Shown here: positions 1 to 8,927 of the stretch, piece by piece | Numbering within the stretch: position 1 is the first letter of the stretch | How the letters are laid out: each line of letters begins with the position of its first letter | Assembly: GCF_026239675.1 (NCBI RefSeq) | Contig: NZ_JAPIVQ010000007.1 | Span: 1-64,000, forward strand | Length of the DNA: 64,000 nt | Direction: 5' to 3' | From: Pedobacter sp. PLR | GTDB taxonomy: Bacteria > Bacteroidota > Bacteroidia > Sphingobacteriales > Sphingobacteriaceae | The notes under the pieces: model-generated | The model's database searches: none | The model's input: only the letters and a program-made list of their open reading frames with translations | What the model was told of the DNA's origin: nothing | Program-made: the position numbers and the translations under genes

Positions 1-424
1 TTCACAGTCTGTAAATCGTAAAAACAAATCATGCAGGATCTACCAACAACTCAATCCTATCTGTATTCTATGATAAAGCGATCTATAAACAAGCTATCCG
101 GCAGGAAAATCTGAAGAAACCATACTATTTCACTAGTAGCATACCTCATAGAGCTAACATAAACTTACGATCAGCATACCTATACTATATCAGTATATCC
201 AAAAAATTGAATGGGCATGCTATTATGAAGAAGCTAATCAACCTTATATCCTGACAGACACTTTAGCACCAATTCAGAATACATGACCCTCGCAATGTAG
301 AACCCTTATTTACATACACAGTCAAAGACATACCATCCTTGTGTTCTGCTTCAAACGGCATACTCTTTATATATAAGATATCAAACCTGATTATATAATG
401 GTTCCTATAAGCAATAAACAGAAC
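1..424. other. Left-edge stretch with no confident gene
   Basis: I see no gene I can support here. On the plus strand one frame stays open from about 15 to the TGA at 252-254 (roughly 80 codons). It has no ATG until near its end, and its translation, rich in Lys, Tyr and Ile, matches nothing I recognise. It could be the eroded tail of a gene or chance. The rest (255-424) is AT-rich with stops in all frames and lies just beyond the 3' end of the minus-strand CoA-binding gene. Confidence 0.4.
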
Positions 425-784
425 TTAATACTGACCAGTAGAAAGCAAAACCAAAGTACAAGCTTCTACCGGCTCTATATTATTCTCTTTCAAAAGCGTT
501 TCTAGCTCTTCATTCTCTGTACCAGGATTAAAAATAACTCTTTTAGGTTTGGTCTGAAGAATATAATCGTAGTAAGTATGCTGTATATCTTCTCCTATAT
601 ACAAGGTAATCGTATCTATGTCCTCATGCAAAGTGCCCGGTTGTTCGATCGCTACTCCGGCAACCTCCCCTTTTTTTATTCCAATATTAATAATTGGATG
701 CCCTTTTGCCTTCAACATGTGAGCAGCTTTATAAGCATAACGCATAGGATTTGGGGAAGCCCCAATAATTAATGTATTTTTCAT
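425..784 (-). CDS. CoA-binding domain protein (CoA_binding_2 / YccU-like)
   Basis: Small 119-residue Rossmann-type protein of the CoA_binding_2 family. Its N-terminus reads MKNTLIIGASPNPMRYAY, with the family's GxS-x-N-P nucleotide-binding loop, and a conserved FNPGTEN segment lies near residue 90. Members bind CoA in vitro but have no settled physiological role. A longer frame opens at 850, but I chose the ATG at 784 because the Rossmann strand starts there and because a TAACTTTG promoter box (829-836) lies between the two candidates. Monocistronic by appearance. Family assignment is firm; function is open. Confidence 0.85.
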   Translation of the reverse strand: MKNTLIIGASPNPMRYAYKAAHMLKAKGHPIINIGIKKGEVAGVAIEQPGTLHEDIDTITLYIGEDIQHTYYDYILQTKPKRVIFNPGTENEELETLLKENNIEPVEACTLVLLSTGQY

Positions 785-828
785 TTTGCTAATATTTAGG
801 TCTACAATACGATTGCAGACCTTATTTT

Positions 829-836
829 CAAAGTTA
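829..836 (-). promoter_or_regulatory. Bacteroidota -7 box for the CoA-binding gene
   Basis: TAACTTTG on the minus strand matches TAnnTTTG and sits 44 bases before the ATG at 784. No clear -33 TTG is visible at the usual spacing. It argues against the upstream ATG at 850. Confidence 0.5.
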
Positions 837-988
837 AGTTGAATAAGCACGATATTTCAGATGTAACTTGCTCAGCAGAAAATCAAATATGATCAACACC
901 GAGCTAAACTTATCAAAACAAACCATCATACCCGATAGTAAGCAAGTATCCTGACCAGATAAACAACAAAACCAAAGCTCTGTTTTTA

Positions 989-2530
989 TTAAGACATTTT
1001 AAGAATTGCATTTGCACAATTCACCCCATCAATTGCGGCAGAAACAATACCTCCCGCATAACCGGCACCTTCCGCACAAGGAAATAAACCTGCCACTTGC
1101 GGATGTTGATAACTCTCTTTATCTCTTGGAATACGCACTGGTGATGAACTTCTACTTTCTACACCTACTAAAATGGCCTCATTTGTATAATAGCCCTTCA
1201 TTTTCTTTCCAAAAAACGGCAGGGCATTTCTTAAGCTTGAAGCTACAAAATCAGGCAATGTATCTTTTAGCATCACACTTTTCGTTCCTGGCAGATAAGA
1301 GTTTTTAGGCAAATCAATTGACACCCTGTTTTCCACAAAATCCACCATTCTTTGTCCTGGCGCTACAAGATTCCCCCCTCCCAACTGGAAAGCTGTCCGT
1401 TCAATCTCTGCTTGAAAATTCATCATTCTTAGTGGATCTGTTCCTTTTACATCATCCAAAGTGATCTGCACTACCGTTCCTGAATTAGCGAATGGGTTAT
1501 TTCTTTTAGAAGGAGACCATCCATTGACTACAATTTCATTTTCATGGGTAGCACAAGGTGCAATAATTCCGCCTGGACACATACAAAACGAGAAAACGCC
1601 CCTACTTCCAACTTGTTCTACTAAACTATAATAAGCTGGAGGCAGAAACTCACTGCGAATATCACAATGATACTGAGCAGCATCAATAATTGCCTGTGGA
1701 TGTTCAATTCTAACACCCAATGCAAAAGGCTTCGCTTCCACAAGGATACTCTTACTATTTAATAACTCATAAATATCTCTGGCCGAGTGTCCGGTAGCCA
1801 AAATAACAGCATTAGCTATCAATTTCTCTTCACCGTTAATAACTACACCTTTAACCTTTCCAAAATCAATCAGGATATCAGTCACTTTCTGATCAAAGCG
1901 CACCTCGCCGCCGGCATTAAGAATACGTTCTCTAATTGCGGTGATGATTTGTGGAAGCTTATTTGTCCCAATATGAGGACGGGCATCTACTAAAATATCC
2001 TCAGTTGCCCCATGTTCAACAAAAACCTGCAATACCTTATTGATATCCCCACGTTTATTGGAGCGGGTATAAAGTTTACCATCAGAATAAGTTCCTGCGC
2101 CGCCTTCGCCATAGCAATAATTGGATTCCGTATTCACGATACCATCCTTATTGATTGCAGCTAAATCTCTCCTACGCTGTTTCACATCCTTACCACGTTC
2201 CAAAACAATAGGTTTAAACCCATTTTCGATACATTGTAAAGCAGCAAACAAACCAGCTGGTCCGGCCCCGACAATAATTACCGGCTTTTTCTCACTTACA
2301 TCTGGATAATTCACCTCAAAAACCTCATTCAAAGGTTCTTCATCAATAAACACTCTAACCTGAAGGCGAAAAATCACTCTTCTTGAACGTGCATCAATAG
2401 ATCTCTTTAAAATCTTGTACCCTTTAATTCGTGTGGTTTTTATTTCTAAGGCCTCAGATAGGGCGCTTTTTAATATAACTTCCTGTTCAACATCTTCAGG
2501 AGCCAGGGTAATTTCTATTTCTTTTTGCAT
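989..2530 (-). CDS. FAD-dependent dehydrogenase (COG2509 type)
   Basis: A 513-residue flavoprotein of the uncharacterised FAD-dependent dehydrogenase group COG2509. The first 75 or so residues form the family's N-terminal domain. A dinucleotide-binding motif follows (VGAGPAGLFAAL, about residues 87-98), with a conserved NYCYGEGGAGTYSDGKL segment near 137-153, an ATGHSARD segment in the middle and a C-terminal GAGYAGGI motif that closes over FAD. Cytosolic, with no signal peptide. Physiological substrate and electron partner are unknown for the family. Transcribed alone, divergently from lemA, with a -7 box 32 bases upstream. Confidence 0.88.
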   Translation of the reverse strand: MQKEIEITLAPEDVEQEVILKSALSEALEIKTTRIKGYKILKRSIDARSRRVIFRLQVRVFIDEEPLNEVFEVNYPDVSEKKPVIIVGAGPAGLFAALQCIENGFKPIVLERGKDVKQRRRDLAAINKDGIVNTESNYCYGEGGAGTYSDGKLYTRSNKRGDINKVLQVFVEHGATEDILVDARPHIGTNKLPQIITAIRERILNAGGEVRFDQKVTDILIDFGKVKGVVINGEEKLIANAVILATGHSARDIYELLNSKSILVEAKPFALGVRIEHPQAIIDAAQYHCDIRSEFLPPAYYSLVEQVGSRGVFSFCMCPGGIIAPCATHENEIVVNGWSPSKRNNPFANSGTVVQITLDDVKGTDPLRMMNFQAEIERTAFQLGGGNLVAPGQRMVDFVENRVSIDLPKNSYLPGTKSVMLKDTLPDFVASSLRNALPFFGKKMKGYYTNEAILVGVESRSSSPVRIPRDKESYQHPQVAGLFPCAEGAGYAGGIVSAAIDGVNCANAILKMS

Positions 2531-2841
2531 AAATACGTCAGGTTTTTATCCTGAACCGCTACAAATATACGAAATCCTGAGGTGCTGTGAGGAGTGATGA
2601 TCTTGCGAAATAGCTGGACCGCGACTTTGACAAGCGGTTAATTTAACTGACAGAAATACCGTTTAATTAGGAATTACAGGCTGATTAGTCATTTTTATAA
2701 AAACCTGTCATGTTTTTATACAGATTAGTAACAAAGGTACGGAAATTGAGTTCTAATGTGTAAATTAACACTTAGAAAAACAAAACGCAAAACCTGAGCA
2801 TAACTAACAATTGGCAATCAGGACAATTAAAAACAGAAATT
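2531..2841. other. Divergent intergenic region between the flavoprotein and lemA
   Basis: About 310 bases without a gene. On the minus strand TATATTTG at 2562-2569 and TACCTTTG at 2732-2739 both fit the Bacteroidota -7 consensus. The first lies close enough to the ATG at 2530 to be the main promoter of the flavoprotein gene. No convincing plus-strand promoter for lemA was found by eye. Confidence 0.5.
2562..2569 (-). promoter_or_regulatory. -7 box of the COG2509 flavoprotein gene
   Basis: TATATTTG on the minus strand, 31 bases between its G and the start codon at 2530. It matches TAnnTTTG. The -33 element is not obvious. Confidence 0.5.
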
Positions 2842-3423
2842 ATGAAAAAAACAGTATTAGCAATAGTCGGTATTTTAGTTTTATTAGTAGTCGTAAGCGG
2901 ATGTGGCTACAATAACCTGGTTAAATTAGATGAAGACGTTAAGGCGAAATGGAACCAGGTAGAAACCCAATATCAAAGACGTTCAGATTTAATCCCTAAC
3001 CTTGTAAATACCGTAAAAGGTGCTGCTAAATTCGAGCAATCAACTTTAACTCAGGTTACTGAAGCTCGTGCTAAAGCTACTCAGGTAACTATTGACCCTG
3101 ATAAATTAACACCTGAGAATATAGAAAAATATCAGGCAGCACAAGGGCAAGTGAGTCAAGCCCTTGGACGCTTATTAATGGTAACAGAAAACTATCCTGA
3201 ATTAAAAGCAACCGAACAATTCAGAGACGTTTCTGCTGAACTTGCAGGAACAGAAAACAGAATTGCTGTAGCACGTAAAGATTTTAACGAAGCAATACAG
3301 ACCTACAACACTAAAGTAAGGTCTTTCCCTAACAACATTACTGCTGGTATATTTGGTTTTAGCCAAAAAGCAGGCTTTAAAGCGGAAGTTGGTGCAGAAA
3401 AAGCACCTAAAGTAGAATTCTAA
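2842..3423 (+). CDS. LemA family protein
   Basis: A 193-residue LemA-family protein. A hydrophobic N-terminus ends in a possible lipobox (VVVSGC, Cys21), followed by the typical LemA alpha-helical domain with conserved DEDVKAKWNQVE and RRSDLIPNLVNTVKG segments. It is probably anchored on the periplasmic face of the inner membrane by lipid or by an N-terminal helix. LemA genes are commonly followed by TPM-domain genes, as here. Function is unknown, though envelope-stress roles have been proposed for relatives. First gene of a run that ends at the Nudix gene. Confidence 0.93.
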   Translation: MKKTVLAIVGILVLLVVVSGCGYNNLVKLDEDVKAKWNQVETQYQRRSDLIPNLVNTVKGAAKFEQSTLTQVTEARAKATQVTIDPDKLTPENIEKYQAAQGQVSQALGRLLMVTENYPELKATEQFRDVSAELAGTENRIAVARKDFNEAIQTYNTKVRSFPNNITAGIFGFSQKAGFKAEVGAEKAPKVEF

Positions 3424-3440
3424 AATACCGTCACAACATT

Positions 3441-3483
3441 TAAGGGTAATCCGTGTTTTAGTTAAAAACATGTATTACCCTTA
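3441..3483 (+). terminator. Long hairpin between lemA and the first TPM gene
   Basis: Perfect 10-base arms TAAGGGTAAT (3441-3450) and ATTACCCTTA (3474-3483) enclose a second small stem (TGTTTT / AAAACA). The trailing sequence has few T residues, so this is more likely an attenuator or mRNA-stabilising hairpin after lemA than a full terminator. Confidence 0.5.
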
Positions 3484-3504
3484 TCTTTATCCAGTAATCC
3501 TATT

Positions 3505-3954
3505 ATGGGAATTTTCACAGAACAAGAACAAGAATTAATAGCCAATGCGATTTCAGAAGCTGAAAAAGCAACTTCCGGCGAAATCAGAATAGCGGTAGAT
3601 AAACATTGCGAAGGCGATCCTATGGAGAAAGCAACCGTTTATTTTTCAAAATTAGGAATGGAAAAAACCTCCAGGCACAATGGCGTGCTGATCTACCTGG
3701 CTTATATTGATCATAAATTTGCCATCATTGGCGATAGTGGAATCAACAAAGCAGTACCTAAAGATTTCTGGGAAACTACAAAAGTAGCCATGAAAGCCCA
3801 TTTCTCCGGCGGAAACCTGGTTCAGGGCATTATTGCCGGAATCGTCTTAGCAGGAGAAAAACTGGCCACCTTCTTTCCATTTGAGGGAGGCGACATCAAT
3901 GAATTACCTAATGAAATTATTTTTATGGACCAATATAAATCTGTAAAGCCATGA
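3505..3954 (+). CDS. TPM-domain protein without signal peptide
   Basis: A 149-residue TPM_phosphatase (TPM) domain protein. It opens directly with MGIFTEQEQELIANAI, then the conserved TSGEIRIAVD strand and a GVLIYLAYIDHKFAIIGDSGI core. It lacks a signal peptide and Gly-rich tail, so the domain may sit in the cytoplasm unless LemA tethers it. It overlaps the next TPM gene by four bases (ATGA), implying translational coupling. TPM stands for TLP18.3-Psb32-MOLO-1; acid phosphatase activity is reported for plant members, but the bacterial role is unknown. Confidence 0.88.
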   Translation: MGIFTEQEQELIANAISEAEKATSGEIRIAVDKHCEGDPMEKATVYFSKLGMEKTSRHNGVLIYLAYIDHKFAIIGDSGINKAVPKDFWETTKVAMKAHFSGGNLVQGIIAGIVLAGEKLATFFPFEGGDINELPNEIIFMDQYKSVKP

Positions 3955-4721
3955 AGCAACTGATCATAGCTTTCTTATTTACAATAATCTCCACATTGGG
4001 TTTCGCTCAGGACTTTCCAGCGAAGCCAAATAAACTGGTTAATGACTACACAGGAACACTAACTGCCAGTCAGCTACAGCAATTAGAGCAAAAACTCGTA
4101 GCCTTTGATGACTCCACTTCTACACAAATCGCTATTGCTATCGTAAAATCGGTGGGCGATTATGATATTGGGGAATATGCACTGGAACTAGGCCGAAAAT
4201 GGGGCGTAGGTGGTAAAGGCAAAGACAATGGCATCATGATCGTTGCGGCGTTGGGAGATAGAAAAATCTCTATCCAAACGGGTTATGGTGTAGAAGGAGC
4301 ACTTCCTGATTTATACGTTCGTAGAATAATAGACAACGATATTAAACCATATTTTAAAACCGGTGACTATTATGCCGGACTTCAGGCAGGCACAGATGCC
4401 ATCATCAGTTATACCAAAGGGGAATACAAGAATGACAAACCCAAAGTTGGTCAAAGTCAGGGAGGAGCAGCTGGTATCATCATTATAATCATCATCGTTA
4501 TTGTCGTAATCGTCATCCTTAAAAAGGGCGGTGGAAGCGGAGGTGGTGGCCAGGTGATCGGTAGTCGCGGTGTTGCAGATGCTCTTTTCTGGAGTATGTT
4601 GCTTAGCGGAGGTAGAGGATCTGGTGGAAGCGGTTTTGGTGGCGGCAGTAGCGGTGGCGGTGGATTTGGCGGCTTCGGCGGAGGTAGTTTTGGTGGCGGT
4701 GGTAGTAGTGGTAGCTGGTAA
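3951..4721 (+). CDS. TPM-domain protein with membrane anchor and Gly-rich tail (YgcG family)
   Basis: A 256-residue secreted and membrane-anchored TPM protein. It has a Sec signal peptide (residues 1-19, ending GFAQ), a TPM domain at about 25-150, a transmembrane stretch of almost pure Ile/Val near 175-190, and a long Gly/Ser tail to the C-terminus. This layout is typical of the YgcG-type partner of LemA. The tail is encoded by repeated ggtggc/ggcggt codons, so its length may vary between strains. Coupled to the upstream TPM gene by ATGA. Domain call certain, function unknown. Confidence 0.9.
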   Translation: MKQLIIAFLFTIISTLGFAQDFPAKPNKLVNDYTGTLTASQLQQLEQKLVAFDDSTSTQIAIAIVKSVGDYDIGEYALELGRKWGVGGKGKDNGIMIVAALGDRKISIQTGYGVEGALPDLYVRRIIDNDIKPYFKTGDYYAGLQAGTDAIISYTKGEYKNDKPKVGQSQGGAAGIIIIIIIVIVVIVILKKGGGSGGGGQVIGSRGVADALFWSMLLSGGRGSGGSGFGGGSSGGGGFGGFGGGSFGGGGSSGSW

Positions 4722-4726
4722 GCCTC

Positions 4727-5125
4727 ATGCTTAGAAGAGACTTAATTACCGCTGAGATGCAAAAGCTGGCTCAGGTACTGGCCCGGATTATGGGGCTGAA
4801 ATTGGAAGGTAGACTAGAAGAAGCCGACGATCTTTTCAAGGAATCCCTGTTAAAGGAATTTGAAATATCTGAGGAAGACCTTTTATCAGATTCCAACAAT
4901 GAATTCAACACCCTACTTCATAAAAAAGAGTATCCAGCGGAAAAGCTAGATACATTGAGTCAATTTCTTTATGCATATTTATCACCTTCCTTTGAACCGG
5001 AAAGAAATAAGTTGATTGCAGAAAAATTACTCTTGATTTATCAAATGCTGGAAGCGAAACATCATATCGTCAGCATGGTCAATTTGGATCGGCAAAAAAA
5101 GATCCAACGATACCTTAATCACTAA
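4727..5125 (+). CDS. Conserved helical protein of unknown function
   Basis: A 132-residue, charged, predicted all-alpha protein starting five bases after the TPM stop and ending one base before the Nudix start, so certainly in the same operon. The N-terminal half resembles the DUF6483-type small proteins, with a MQKLAQVLARIMGLK-like helix. No catalytic motif, membrane segment or signal peptide is visible. I cannot assign a function. Confidence 0.7.
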   Translation: MLRRDLITAEMQKLAQVLARIMGLKLEGRLEEADDLFKESLLKEFEISEEDLLSDSNNEFNTLLHKKEYPAEKLDTLSQFLYAYLSPSFEPERNKLIAEKLLLIYQMLEAKHHIVSMVNLDRQKKIQRYLNH

Positions 5126-5126
5126 C

Positions 5127-5678
5127 ATGGAAATATTAAAATGGCAAAAGATTTCATCAAGATACCTGGTGAAAGAACAATGGGCAACTTTACGAGTAGA
5201 CACTTGTGAGCTCCAGAATGGAAGTACCAAAGATGATTACTTTGTACTTGAATACCCAAACTGGGTGAACGCAGTTGCATTGACAGAAGACAACGAAGTA
5301 ATTATGGTACGTCAATACCGTCATGGTGCAGATATCATTTCACTGGAAATTCCAGGCGGAGTGATCGATGGCGATGAAAAACCAGAAGATGCTGTAAGGA
5401 GAGAATTGCTGGAAGAAACCGGATATTCCTTTAAAACAATCAGTCATTTGGCAACACTTTACCCCAATCCTGCGACAGCCAACAATGTCACCTTTAGCTA
5501 CCTCCTTACCGGAGGCGTTAAAACACATGAACAACATTTAGATGAGCATGAAATCCTAACTGTTGAGAAATACAGCATTCCAGCCGTTAAACAATTACTA
5601 ATGGACAATCAAATTGCTCAATCTTTACATGCTTCTGCATTATTTTATGGCCTGATGAAGCTGGAAGCGATTAAATAA
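5127..5678 (+). CDS. Nudix hydrolase, ADP-ribose pyrophosphatase type
   Basis: A 183-residue cytosolic Nudix enzyme. The Nudix box is complete at about residues 77-100: G-x5-E-x7-R-E-L-x-E-E-x-G, seen as GGVIDGDE, then RRELLEETGY. A VMVRQYRHGAD-like strand precedes it, as in ADP-ribose/NDP-sugar pyrophosphatases (NudF type). Likely substrates are ADP-ribose or related nucleoside-diphosphate sugars; the exact one cannot be read from sequence. Last gene of the lemA run, facing dnaA across a shared terminator. Confidence 0.88.
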   Translation: MEILKWQKISSRYLVKEQWATLRVDTCELQNGSTKDDYFVLEYPNWVNAVALTEDNEVIMVRQYRHGADIISLEIPGGVIDGDEKPEDAVRRELLEETGYSFKTISHLATLYPNPATANNVTFSYLLTGGVKTHEQHLDEHEILTVEKYSIPAVKQLLMDNQIAQSLHASALFYGLMKLEAIK

Positions 5679-5692
5679 TTTTTACAAGCTTC

Positions 5693-5738
5693 AAAAAAAA
5701 GCTCCCAAAAAGTTTGATACTTTATGGGAGCTTTTTTA
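5693..5738. terminator. Bidirectional terminator between the Nudix gene and dnaA
   Basis: Arms AAAAAAAAGCTCCC and GGGAGCTTTTTT (core GCTCCC 5701-5706, GGGAGC 5726-5731) with A-tract before and T-tract after, so it can act on both convergent genes. Confidence 0.85.
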
Positions 5739-5752
5739 TTAACAACCATTGG

Positions 5753-7183
5753 TTAGGTCATTTTCAATTTCTTTTGAATATCGTGTACATAACCTTTAAA
5801 ATTCTTGTCTGTATCAATAAGATCCTCCACAGTCTGACAAGCGTAAATCACAGTTGAATGATCTCTACCGCCAAAAAACGCACCTATAGTTTTTAAAGAG
5901 GACTTGGTATGGCTTTTAGAAAGATACATGGAAATCTGCCTTGCCTGCACGATTTCACGTTTTCTGGTAGGAGATTTTACCATATCAACAGGAACTTCAA
6001 AATATTCACAAACTAATTTCTGAATATATTCCATTGAGATCTCCTTTGAAGTGTTTTTAATAAAGTTCTTCAACATCTGCTTCGCAAGATTCAGGTCAAT
6101 ATCTTTTTTATTTAAAGTAGAGTGGGCCAACAGAGAGACCATTGCGCCTTCCAATTCACGTACATTATTATCAATATTATGGGCTACATATTCTACTACT
6201 TCATTAGGAAGTTCGATTCCATCAGCATACATCTTCTTTCTCAGGATCGCGATTCTGGTTTCCAAATCAGGAATTTGCAGATCGGCAGACAATCCCCATT
6301 TAAAACGGCTTAACAACCGCTCTTCTAATCCGGCTAAATCTTTCGGGGCCTTATCAGAGGACAGAATCACTTGTTTTCCTGACTGGTGCAAATGGTTGAA
6401 AATATGGAAGAATATATCCTGAGTTTTTTCTTTCCCGGCAAAATTGTGAACATCATCCATGATAATCACATCCATTGCCTGGTAAAAATTCACAAAATCA
6501 TTAATGGTGTTGTTTTTTAACGAATCCACAAACTGTTGACAGAATTTTTCGCAAGAAACATAGATCACCAGTTTATCAGGCATGTTTCGTTTAATCTCAT
6601 TGCCGATTGCTTGCGCCAAATGCGTCTTACCCAGCCCTACTCCACCATAAATCATTAAAGGATTAAAGGAAGTACCACCAGGTTTAGCCGCAACTGCATA
6701 TCCTGCCGAACGTGCTAAACGATTACAATCCCCCTCAATATAATTGTCAAAGGTATAATTAGCATTCAACTGAGGATCTACCGTCAGCTTTTTTAAACCC
6801 GGTATAATAAATGGATTTCTAATGTCTTTATTTATAGAAACCGGAATGGGCATTGATTGAAACTTGGCTTCCGCGCCATTACCGTTACTTGGCATATTGG
6901 TTGTATAGGGTGAACCACTTTTCGAAGATTTGTCCACCACAATATTATACTCCAGTCTTCCCTCTTCACCTAACTGTTTTTTGACCGTCTTTCGGAGCAG
7001 TCCAACATAGTGTTCTTCCAGCCATTCATAAAAGAATAAACTCGGTACTTGTATTGTTAAAACATTGCCTTCCAACTTGAGAGCGGATATCGGCTCGAAC
7101 CAGGTTTTGAAACTCTGGCCGGGTATGTTATCCTTTATGATTTGGAGACAGCTTTTCCATACTTCGGTACAAGTTTTTTCCAT
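5753..7183 (-). CDS. dnaA: Chromosomal replication initiator protein DnaA
   Basis: A 476-residue DnaA of normal length. Domain I spans about residues 1-85 and a short linker follows. The AAA+ domain has Walker A GGVGLGKT (180-187) and Walker B VIIMDDV (239-245). The C-terminal DNA-binding domain carries the DnaA signature GRDHSTVIYACQTV. It binds DnaA boxes as ATP-DnaA and opens oriC. A perfect and a near-perfect DnaA box lie in the intergenic region upstream, consistent with autoregulation or a nearby origin. Transcribed alone. Confidence 0.98.
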   Translation of the reverse strand: MEKTCTEVWKSCLQIIKDNIPGQSFKTWFEPISALKLEGNVLTIQVPSLFFYEWLEEHYVGLLRKTVKKQLGEEGRLEYNIVVDKSSKSGSPYTTNMPSNGNGAEAKFQSMPIPVSINKDIRNPFIIPGLKKLTVDPQLNANYTFDNYIEGDCNRLARSAGYAVAAKPGGTSFNPLMIYGGVGLGKTHLAQAIGNEIKRNMPDKLVIYVSCEKFCQQFVDSLKNNTINDFVNFYQAMDVIIMDDVHNFAGKEKTQDIFFHIFNHLHQSGKQVILSSDKAPKDLAGLEERLLSRFKWGLSADLQIPDLETRIAILRKKMYADGIELPNEVVEYVAHNIDNNVRELEGAMVSLLAHSTLNKKDIDLNLAKQMLKNFIKNTSKEISMEYIQKLVCEYFEVPVDMVKSPTRKREIVQARQISMYLSKSHTKSSLKTIGAFFGGRDHSTVIYACQTVEDLIDTDKNFKGYVHDIQKKLKMT

Positions 7184-7265
7184 TTTTATGATACAATTAG
7201 TTAGTTAACAGGGACGATACAGGCACATTGACTATGCCCTTTCTAGATACCGAATATTCAAAAAA

Positions 7266-7274
7266 TTATCAACA
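7266..7274 (+). promoter_or_regulatory. Near-consensus DnaA box upstream of dnaA
   Basis: TTATCAACA differs by one base from the strong DnaA box TTATCCACA. It lies 83 bases before the dnaA start in an AT-rich stretch. Confidence 0.5.
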
Positions 7275-7349
7275 AAAAAAACTAAATTTTAATATATTCA
7301 GTAAGAAGCTAAATAGCAGAGGATTAGCATAGTTAACCTGAATTTATTA

Positions 7350-7358
7350 TGTGGATAA
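7350..7358 (-). promoter_or_regulatory. Perfect DnaA box
   Basis: TGTGGATAA, i.e. TTATCCACA on the minus strand, between dnaA and the mutase gene. With the box at 7266-7274 and the AT-rich DNA between them it is a candidate site for dnaA autoregulation or part of oriC. Confidence 0.65.
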
Positions 7359-7377
7359 CTATTTTCTAACTTACCTG

Positions 7378-8925
7378 CTAATATTCCCCAAAAACACTAC
7401 GCAATACATCTGAAACCTCACCAAGTGTTGCATAAACTTCTACAGCGACCAGGATAAAAGGCATCAGATTCGCTGTACCCTTAGCAGCAACTAACAAATC
7501 GTTCAATGCTTTATCCACAGCCACCTGATCCCGTTCAGATTTCAGCTTGTTTAACTTATTTGTCTGAATGGTTCTTATGGATTCATCAATAGTAAATACA
7601 TCATTGATCCCCTCCTTTTCCTGAGTGAACTTATTCACGCCAACAATGACCCTGCTGCCATCTTCGATTTCTAATTGATACTGGTATGCAGCATTACCAA
7701 TTTCATTCTGGATGTAGCCGTTTTCTATGGCATTCACTGATCCGCCCATGGCATCGATTTTATCGATATAAATCTGTGCGGCAGTTTCAATTTCATCCGT
7801 TAGGTTTTCCACAAAGAAAGAACCGGCCAATGGATCAACCGTATCGGTGATTCCACTTTCAAAGGCTATCACCTGTTGGGTACGCAGAGCGATTTTGGCT
7901 GCTGCTTCTGTTGGAAGAGATAAAGCCTCATCATAACCGTTTGTATGTAAGGATTGTGTCCCCCCAAGCACTGCGGCCATGGCCTGACTGGTTACCCTGA
8001 TCACATTATTCAAGGGCTGTTGTGCGGTTAGCGTAGAGCCCCCCGTCTGGGTATGAAAACGTAACATCTGTGCTTTTTCATCAGTAGCGCCTAAATCTTT
8101 GGTAATTTTGGCCCACATTCGTCTTGCTGCGCGAAACTTCGCGATCTCTTCAAAGAAATTATTGTGACAATTGAAGAAAAATGAAAGTCGTTTTGCGAAG
8201 ACGTTGATATCCAATCCTTTTTCTAAAGCTGCATTTAAATAAGCTTTCCCATTTGCGAGGGTAAAAGCAAGCTCCTGCACAGCTGTAGAGCCTGCTTCCC
8301 GAATATGATAACCTGAAATAGAGATCGTATTCCATTTAGGCACCTCCTTACTACAAAATTCAAAAATATCTGTAATGATCCTCATAGAGGATTTTGGCGG
8401 ATAAATATAAGTACCTCTTGCCGCATACTCCTTCAAAATATCATTCTGTATTGTTCCGGAAATCTGTCTGATATCGGCACCTTGCTTCTTTGCCAGGGCG
8501 ATGTACATCGCCAACAAAACAGAAGCAGTAGCATTGATGGTCATAGAGGTGGTAATCTTTTGAAGTTCGATTCCTTCGAATAAAATTTCAATATCTTTCA
8601 AAGAATCAATTGCGACACCTACCTTTCCCACTTCTCCTTCAGCCATTTCATGATCGGAATCATATCCAATCTGAGTAGGCAAATCAAAAGCAACAGATAA
8701 ACCCATTGTACCTTGTTTCAACAAGTAATGGTAACGTTTATTCGACTCTTCTGCAGTTGAAAATCCGGCATACTGGCGCATGGTCCATAAACGCCCTCTA
8801 TACATATCCTTTTGAATCCCTCTGGTATAAGGAAACTCGCCGGGTAATTCAGTCATAGGTTTTGCGCTTGTATATAATTCTTTAATTTCTATACCTGAGG
8901 TCGTCGTAATCTTCTTCTCTTCCAT
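7378..8925 (-). CDS. Methylmalonyl-CoA mutase-type catalytic subunit (no B12 domain)
   Basis: A 515-residue acyl-CoA mutase large subunit: the TIM-barrel catalytic domain without the C-terminal cobalamin-binding domain found in fused mutases. By motif alignment from memory, Tyr52 (RQYAGF), Arg170 (ending ILKEYAAR) and His207 (SGYHIREAG) correspond to Tyr89, Arg207 and His244 of the Propionibacterium methylmalonyl-CoA mutase. The first two contact the substrate carboxylate and are replaced in isobutyryl-CoA mutase, so succinyl/methylmalonyl-CoA is the likely substrate pair. The B12-binding partner must be encoded elsewhere. It starts two bases after the stop of the upstream gene, so the two form an operon. 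Confidence 0.9.
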   Translation of the reverse strand: MEEKKITTTSGIEIKELYTSAKPMTELPGEFPYTRGIQKDMYRGRLWTMRQYAGFSTAEESNKRYHYLLKQGTMGLSVAFDLPTQIGYDSDHEMAEGEVGKVGVAIDSLKDIEILFEGIELQKITTSMTINATASVLLAMYIALAKKQGADIRQISGTIQNDILKEYAARGTYIYPPKSSMRIITDIFEFCSKEVPKWNTISISGYHIREAGSTAVQELAFTLANGKAYLNAALEKGLDINVFAKRLSFFFNCHNNFFEEIAKFRAARRMWAKITKDLGATDEKAQMLRFHTQTGGSTLTAQQPLNNVIRVTSQAMAAVLGGTQSLHTNGYDEALSLPTEAAAKIALRTQQVIAFESGITDTVDPLAGSFFVENLTDEIETAAQIYIDKIDAMGGSVNAIENGYIQNEIGNAAYQYQLEIEDGSRVIVGVNKFTQEKEGINDVFTIDESIRTIQTNKLNKLKSERDQVAVDKALNDLLVAAKGTANLMPFILVAVEVYATLGEVSDVLRSVFGEY

Positions 8926-8927
8926 AA

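Noticed and set aside
15-254. Open plus-strand frame at the left edge as a real gene
   Set aside because: No start codon until near its end and no recognisable similarity; kept only as a note in the first feature.
3951-4721. Gly-rich repeat tail as evidence of a frameshift or fusion
   Set aside because: A Gly/Ser tail is normal for YgcG-type TPM proteins; the frame is intact to the stop.
5340-5537. Open frames opposite or within the Nudix, SusC, GH3 and other genes
   Set aside because: They lie wholly within well-supported genes in other frames and lack any family pattern.
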